64,000 bases of DNA, from assembly GCA_028871475.1 (NCBI GenBank), contig JAGWMZ010000020.1, positions 1 through 64,000 on the forward strand, in the 5' to 3' direction. Below, piece after piece: positions 59,835-64,000 of this stretch (within the stretch, counting starts at the first letter, position 1; each line of letters opens with the position of its first letter). Below the pieces are notes generated by a model, which was given only the letters and a program-made list of their open reading frames with translations, had not been told where the DNA came from and searched no databases. This DNA is from Sphingomonadales bacterium (GTDB lineage Bacteria > Pseudomonadota > Alphaproteobacteria > Sphingomonadales > Sphingomonadaceae). A program made the position numbers and the translations under genes.

Positions 59835-62108
59835 ATGGCGATCAGGCAGTCAGCAGCTTTCGGTTTGGCCCTGGCCGGGTTGATGGCAGGGCTGGCGCCG
59901 CATCAGGCTGTGGCACAGACCAGCGGGCCGAGGCAGCAGGCGCATGTCGCGCGCGATGACGACGACGATGATGATCGTAAGCTCGTGCATCAGACCAAAG
60001 TCGCACCAAAAGCCAAGGATCATGAGGATGATGATGACGGCGATGACGATGATGGCCCCAAACGCGGCGGTGAGATCGTCGTCACCGCACATCAGCTCGA
60101 CAATGCCCGCGCGCGGGTCAGCGCCAGCCTTGGCGCCTCGACCTATTCGCTGACCAACGACGTCATCGAAAAGCGCCCCAGCGGTGAGGCCGCCAATCTG
60201 GTCAATGTGCTGCTGCAGATGCCCGGCGTCAGCCAGGGCGGCTCGGGCGAGTTGCACGTGCGCGGCACTCAGGGGCTGCAATATCGCATCAACAATGTGA
60301 TCATCCCCGATGGCTTCACCGATCTGGCCGACACGTTGCGCGCCCGCTTTGCCGAAAAGATAGAGCTGGTGACCGGTGCCCTGCCCGCGCAATATGGCTT
60401 GCAGACGGGCGGTGTGGTCAACATTACCACTAAGAGCGGCGTCTATGGTCATGGCGGCGAGGTCGAATTGAGCGGCGGCACGCTTGGTCGTTTTGAGGGG
60501 GCCTTCGATGCGATGGGCTCGCTGGGAGAGACCAATTACTATGTCTCGGGCTCCTATCTGCGCAGCGATGCCGGGCTGAGCGCGCCGGACGGCTCGACCA
60601 GCCCGCTGCATGACCACACTGACCAGATCGACGGATTTGCCTATTTCGACCGTATCCTCGATGCGCAATCACGCCTGTCGCTGATCGTGGGCGTCTCGAA
60701 CGATGCCTATGACCTGCCTCATGCGCGCGGGATCAATGCGGCGACCGACACCGCCCCTTCCACGTTCCAGCGCCCCTTGACCATCGGGAGCACCACGGCC
60801 TACCCCGCCGAGGCATGGGGAGGACATGAAAGGGTGGCCAGCCAATATGGCATCCTGTCCTACCAGCGCAGCGCGGGGGCCCTGACCATGCAGCTTTCAG
60901 CCACGCTGCGGGCCTCGGCGCTGGCCATCACGCCCGATATGGTGGGCGATGTGTTGTTTACCGGCCTGGCGCAGGCGGTCTCCAAGCACAATCTCTCGAC
61001 CGGCCTGCAAGCCGAGGGGCTGTATGAGCTGTCGCCAGCCCACCGCCTGCGTGGTGGTATCACCGTCAACTGGTCGCGCGACCGCAGCCGGAGCGACTAT
61101 GCGGTGCTGCCCGTCGATGCCACTGGCCGACCGATTTCCACCACGCTACTCACGCTCCCCGGCATGGAGGCCGAGACGCGGCACCAATTGGGCGCCTATC
61201 TCGAGGATGAATGGCTGCTGGGGGAAAGCCTAACCATCAACGCCGGCCTGCGTTTCGACAGCACCACCAACAGCGGCGGCGGCGATGCGCTGAGCCCCCG
61301 CATCAATGCGGTATGGAAGCCCACCAGCGGCACAACGGCGCATCTGGGCTATGCCCGCTATTTCGTGCCCGCCTCCGAAGACACCGGCACTGCCGCCGCC
61401 AGCCTTCTGGCTGGCACCACCGGCGCATGGCCAACCCGAACCGAGACCCCCGCCAAGGCAGAGAGAGACGATGACATCGATCTGGGCGTGGAGCAAAAGC
61501 TGGAGGATGTGACGCTGGGTGTCGATGCCTATTGGCGCCATGCCCGCAATCTGCTCGATGCGGTGCGGATCGGTTCGACGGTGCTGTCGCGGCCCTTCAA
61601 CTACGAAAGAGGCAAGGCCTGGGGCGTGGAACTGACCGCGACCTACACCCAAGGCCCGCTCTCCATCTGGGGCAATCTGGCCGTGGCGCAGATCGAGGGC
61701 TGCACCATCATCGCCGGGCAAGCGCCTTTCACGGCGGCGCAGTTGCAATGGATCGCCGCACATGATGTACCTACCAATGCCGACCAGCGCGTGACAGGCT
61801 CGCTGGGCGCAGCCTGGCATAGCGGCAGACTGAGGCTCTCCGCCGATGGCGTGTTGGGCAGTGGGCTGCCCCGGACTGTCGCGGGTGCGGCCCCCAATGG
61901 CGCAAGAATGCCGGCCAATGCGCAGGTCAATCTGGCGGCGACCTATCGAGTGGATGGCCTGGCGCATCATCCTCTCACGATACGCCTCGATGTGCTCAAT
62001 GCTCTGGGCGCGCGCTATGCCTTGCAGGATGGCTCGTCGCTGGCCGGCGGCACTGCGCAATGGGGCTCGCCGCGCGGCATCTATGCAGGGGTCGAGCAGG
62101 CCTTTTGA
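59835..62108 (+). CDS. TonB-dependent receptor with aspartate-rich N-terminal runs
   Basis: A 757-residue receptor. After the signal peptide (ending 'AVAQ', residue 28) it has two acidic runs: seven aspartates in a row at 41-47 and an Asp/Glu/Gly run at 62-73. They come before the plug 'EIVVTAHQLDNARARVSASL'. The plug has 'MPGVSQGGSGELHVRGTQG' and 'ELVTGALPAQYGLQTGG'; the barrel ends 'GSPRGIYAGVEQAF'. The acidic runs could bind divalent cations. Divergent two-component genes suggest induced expression. Confidence 0.9.
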   Translation: MAIRQSAAFGLALAGLMAGLAPHQAVAQTSGPRQQAHVARDDDDDDDRKLVHQTKVAPKAKDHEDDDDGDDDDGPKRGGEIVVTAHQLDNARARVSASLGASTYSLTNDVIEKRPSGEAANLVNVLLQMPGVSQGGSGELHVRGTQGLQYRINNVIIPDGFTDLADTLRARFAEKIELVTGALPAQYGLQTGGVVNITTKSGVYGHGGEVELSGGTLGRFEGAFDAMGSLGETNYYVSGSYLRSDAGLSAPDGSTSPLHDHTDQIDGFAYFDRILDAQSRLSLIVGVSNDAYDLPHARGINAATDTAPSTFQRPLTIGSTTAYPAEAWGGHERVASQYGILSYQRSAGALTMQLSATLRASALAITPDMVGDVLFTGLAQAVSKHNLSTGLQAEGLYELSPAHRLRGGITVNWSRDRSRSDYAVLPVDATGRPISTTLLTLPGMEAETRHQLGAYLEDEWLLGESLTINAGLRFDSTTNSGGGDALSPRINAVWKPTSGTTAHLGYARYFVPASEDTGTAAASLLAGTTGAWPTRTETPAKAERDDDIDLGVEQKLEDVTLGVDAYWRHARNLLDAVRIGSTVLSRPFNYERGKAWGVELTATYTQGPLSIWGNLAVAQIEGCTIIAGQAPFTAAQLQWIAAHDVPTNADQRVTGSLGAAWHSGRLRLSADGVLGSGLPRTVAGAAPNGARMPANAQVNLAATYRVDGLAHHPLTIRLDVLNALGARYALQDGSSLAGGTAQWGSPRGIYAGVEQAF

Positions 62109-62161
62109 GGCGTTACTGCCAAACAAGGCGTATGCCGCAGGTCGCTGATGGGTCGCACTTG

Positions 62162-62182
62162 CCGCCGCCGAAGCGGCGGTTT
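62162..62182 (+). terminator. terminator after the TonB receptor gene
   Basis: CCGCCGC (62162-62168), CGAA loop, GCGGCGG (62173-62179), then TTT. It lies 54 bp after the receptor stop. Confidence 0.65.
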
Positions 62183-62198
62183 GAATCTCCTCGGCATT

Positions 62199-62648
62199 TC
62201 AGCGGCAGCGCTTTCGATTCATCCGACCCGCAGCAGGTTTTGGGAACTCTAGGCGGCGACGCACCTTCAACGCGCCTTTTTCCACCCTTGCGCTGATTTC
62301 CGAAGGCAAGGTCGCGCCCGATTGCAGCACGCGCTCGATGGCTTCGATGGCGTCGATGTCTTCGGGCCGGATGCGGCTGCCCATGCCGCGCTGCATATCG
62401 CCCAGTTGCGGCCGGTCGATGCCGAAATTGCGCGCGATGTTCACAAAATAATGCCGTTCATGGATAAAGGTCACATGGCTGAGATCGAGCCGATTTTCAA
62501 TCAGCAGTGTATAACGGGCCTCCACCGTGGCGAGCGGATGCTGCTCGACCGCACAATCATCGCGGCCAAGGCCAATGGCGGCAAGATCGGGCAGCTGGGC
62601 GGAATCGGCCTTGTCGGCAGCCCCGGTCCAGATCCAGATGAGGCCGCG
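62199..62648 (-). pseudogene. Rieske-type oxygenase (VanA-like) remnant with deletions
   Basis: The minus-strand frame reads 'RGLIWIWTGAADKADSAQLP' (the segment after the Rieske domain), 'EARYTLLIENRLDLSHVTFI' and H-E-R, and then directly the C-terminus 'HYFVNIARNFGIDRPQLGDM' to 'ISARVEKGALKVRRRLEF'. The Rieske cluster domain is missing, a stop codon lies at 62649-62651, and residues between the iron-binding 'LDLSHVTFIHER' and 'HYFVNIARNF' (about 90-120 in VanA) are deleted. It cannot work. Likely a former aromatic O-demethylase or related hydroxylase. Confidence 0.8.
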
Positions 62649-62677
62649 TCACCCCATAAGACAGGTGACAGCAGACC

Positions 62678-63613
62678 TTAGCCGCCTTCGCGTAATCGGA
62701 TGATGTCGCGCGATGGCGGCAGGCCGAACTGACGGGCATATTCGCGGCTGAACTGGGTCTGGCTTTCATAACCCACATCCATCGCGACCGATGTGACATT
62801 GCCTTCGCCCGCGATCAGCAGCGCACGCCCGTGCAACAGGCGCACCTGTTTCTGGTACTGTAACGGGCTCAACGTGGTCACAGCCTTGAACTGGCGGTGA
62901 AACGCCGAAACGCTGAGCGCCGCCATGGCCGCCAGTGCTTCAACACGCAGTGGTTGAGCAAAGTTTTGCCTAATCCATTGGATTGCTGTGCTCACCCGGG
63001 CCAATGCCGTCCCGGGCGTAGCGATCGCGCGCAGCATCCAGCCCAATGGCCCTTGCAACACGCGAAACAGGATCTCCCGCTCATAGGCGGGCGCCAGCAC
63101 GGCAATCTCGTCTGGGCGATCCATCAGCCGCAGCAGCCTCACCCAGGCATCCAGCAGATTTTGAGTAATAGGCGCCACGCAAAAGGCAGCATCATCTGCC
63201 GGCCCGGTTGGGACGGTGGGCGCATCGGCCAACAGGCTGGCGATTATCCTCGGCTCCAACGTCAAACTCACCGCCAGATAAGGCGCGCCGTCGTCCGCAG
63301 GATGCACCCTTCCCACCGCAGGCAAATCCACAGACATCACAAAATCGGTGGCAGGGTCGTAGCGCAATGTTCGCCCGCCCACCGCCATCGTCTTCGCGCC
63401 TGTCAGGATCAGGTTGATCATGGGATCATAAACAGCGGCAAGGCGATGCTCGGCAATCTCGCCCTGAACCATGGCCACGCGCGGGATTCCCGTTTCGGTC
63501 CGGCGATTTCCCGCCCGAGACGCCAAGCTGCGCAATTCAGAGAGCTGGTTTTCCACCCTCAGCGCTGTGTCACACTGCCTTGGATGCGGCAATGGCCGAG
63601 CAGAATTAGGCAT
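62678..63613 (-). CDS. AraC-family transcriptional regulator
   Basis: A 311-residue AraC protein. The N-terminal half is the PF06719-type cupin-like sensor ('AAVYDPMINLILTGAKTMAV' region), and the C-terminal ~100 residues hold the double helix-turn-helix ('RVEALAAMAALSVSAFHRQF', 'SVAMDVGYESQTQFSREYAR'). It lies 29 bp upstream of the Rieske oxygenase remnant and divergent from the SDR gene at 63690, which it may regulate. Confidence 0.9.
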   Translation of the reverse strand: MPNSARPLPHPRQCDTALRVENQLSELRSLASRAGNRRTETGIPRVAMVQGEIAEHRLAAVYDPMINLILTGAKTMAVGGRTLRYDPATDFVMSVDLPAVGRVHPADDGAPYLAVSLTLEPRIIASLLADAPTVPTGPADDAAFCVAPITQNLLDAWVRLLRLMDRPDEIAVLAPAYEREILFRVLQGPLGWMLRAIATPGTALARVSTAIQWIRQNFAQPLRVEALAAMAALSVSAFHRQFKAVTTLSPLQYQKQVRLLHGRALLIAGEGNVTSVAMDVGYESQTQFSREYARQFGLPPSRDIIRLREGG

Positions 63614-63689
63614 GAATGCACGAGGATCGTGGGCGCGCGACCGTCTCTCGTCCGCCTAGATCCTGAGCATCCTAGCAAGAAGGACGGGC

Positions 63690-64000
63690 ATGAGCATGAG
63701 CATTGTCATCATCACCGGCGCCAGCCGCGGCCTTGGCGCCAGCATGGCCCGCCATTGTGCCAGACGCGGGTTTGGCACCATCATCACTTACCGCACAGGC
63801 CGGCAGGAGGCCGAGCAACTGGTCGCCTCGATTGAGGCTGATGACGGCAAAGCCGTGGCCCTGCCGCTCGATGTCGGTGACATCACCAGCTTCCCCGCAT
63901 TTTGCGCGATGGTACGCGATGCCTTGGCCAGTGTATGGCAGGCCACAAGCTTTGAAGCGCTGGTCAACAATGCAGGCCATGGGCAATTTGCACCGATCAC
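63690..64000 (+). CDS. SDR-family oxidoreductase, partial at the window end
   Basis: The first ~103 residues of a short-chain dehydrogenase: 'IVIITGASRGLGASMARHCA' (cofactor loop T-G-x-x-x-G-x-G), 'ALPLDVGDI' and 'FEALVNNAGHGQFAPIT' to the edge. The catalytic part lies outside the window. The ATG at 63690 follows AAGGACG. Divergent from the AraC gene by 76 bp, which is likely its regulator. Confidence 0.88.
   Translation, partial: MSMSIVIITGASRGLGASMARHCARRGFGTIITYRTGRQEAEQLVASIEADDGKAVALPLDVGDITSFPAFCAMVRDALASVWQATSFEALVNNAGHGQFAPI

Noticed and set aside
1..64000. CRISPR arrays, rRNA and tRNA genes, prophage structural genes
   Set aside because: I looked for spaced short repeats, tRNA T-loop patterns and phage proteins and found none that held up by eye; a covariance-model scan would be decisive.

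Overview
The window looks like chromosome from a sphingomonad (Novosphingobium/Sphingobium-like alphaproteobacterium). The signs are high GC, six TonB-dependent receptors or receptor remnants that use the usual 'IVVTAQ' plug opening, GlsB and EcfG-type stress signals, FecI/FecR signalling, and many small catabolic cassettes each with its own LysR, GntR or MarR regulator. No rRNA, tRNA or CRISPR array was recognised. It reads as an accessory, metabolically flexible region with several decayed loci rather than a core region.

Layout. 0-3.6 kb: the edge of an ISAzo13-like transposase gene, then mmsA-mmsB (valine / methylmalonate-semialdehyde catabolism) with a divergent LysR gene. 3.6-6.4 kb: a mobile patch with two directly repeated copies of a XerC/D-like tyrosine recombinase gene, one internally deleted and one frameshifted, on either side of a HigB/HigA-type toxin-antitoxin pair. 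6.6-7.5 kb: a methyltransferase gene with a doubtful 5' end. 7.8-16.8 kb: a malonate utilisation locus made of malonyl-CoA decarboxylase, an exported type-B carboxylesterase coupled to malonyl-CoA synthetase (matB), matR, the madL-madM transporter and a TonB-dependent receptor. Look-alike TTGTAT-type sites lie in its promoter regions. 16.9-22 kb: a LysR gene and an operon for an Old Yellow Enzyme, an MFS carrier, an MgtC-like protein and another LysR. 22-28.7 kb: a small exported protein, GlsB with an EcfG-type promoter, a MarR-isochorismatase-DHA2 efflux operon with a near-perfect 24-bp operator, a CPBP protease and a GT39 glycosyltransferase.

29-35.8 kb: a cobalamin riboswitch that now stands in front of the remains of a TonB receptor gene and a truncated PepSY gene, then an intact TonB receptor, an exported nucleoside-hydrolase-like protein and a multicopper oxidase. 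35.8-40.5 kb: padR-chrA, a PepSY protein, a DUF2946 protein and mug. 40.5-48 kb: a TetR-controlled EmrAB/outer-membrane efflux operon with an aldo/keto reductase, then LysR / atypical SDR / tautomerase. 48-51.2 kb: an arsR-arsC-acr3-arsH operon whose arsR start lies inside a large palindrome. 51.4-55.9 kb: a FecI-FecR-TonB receptor (STN domain) cascade. 56-57.8 kb: a TonB receptor fragment, an orphan MbcA/ParS-type antitoxin, small proteins and a cold-shock gene with a long leader. 58-62 kb: a two-component system divergent from a TonB receptor with aspartate-rich runs. 62-64 kb: a Rieske oxygenase remnant, an AraC regulator and the start of an SDR gene.

The most coherent system is the malonate locus. 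Its gene order suggests a route in which a malonate ester or conjugate crosses the outer membrane through the TonB receptor, is cleaved by the exported esterase, enters by MadLM, is activated by MatB and is decarboxylated to acetyl-CoA. The order and the coupling are seen in the sequence. The substrate and the outer-membrane step are inference.
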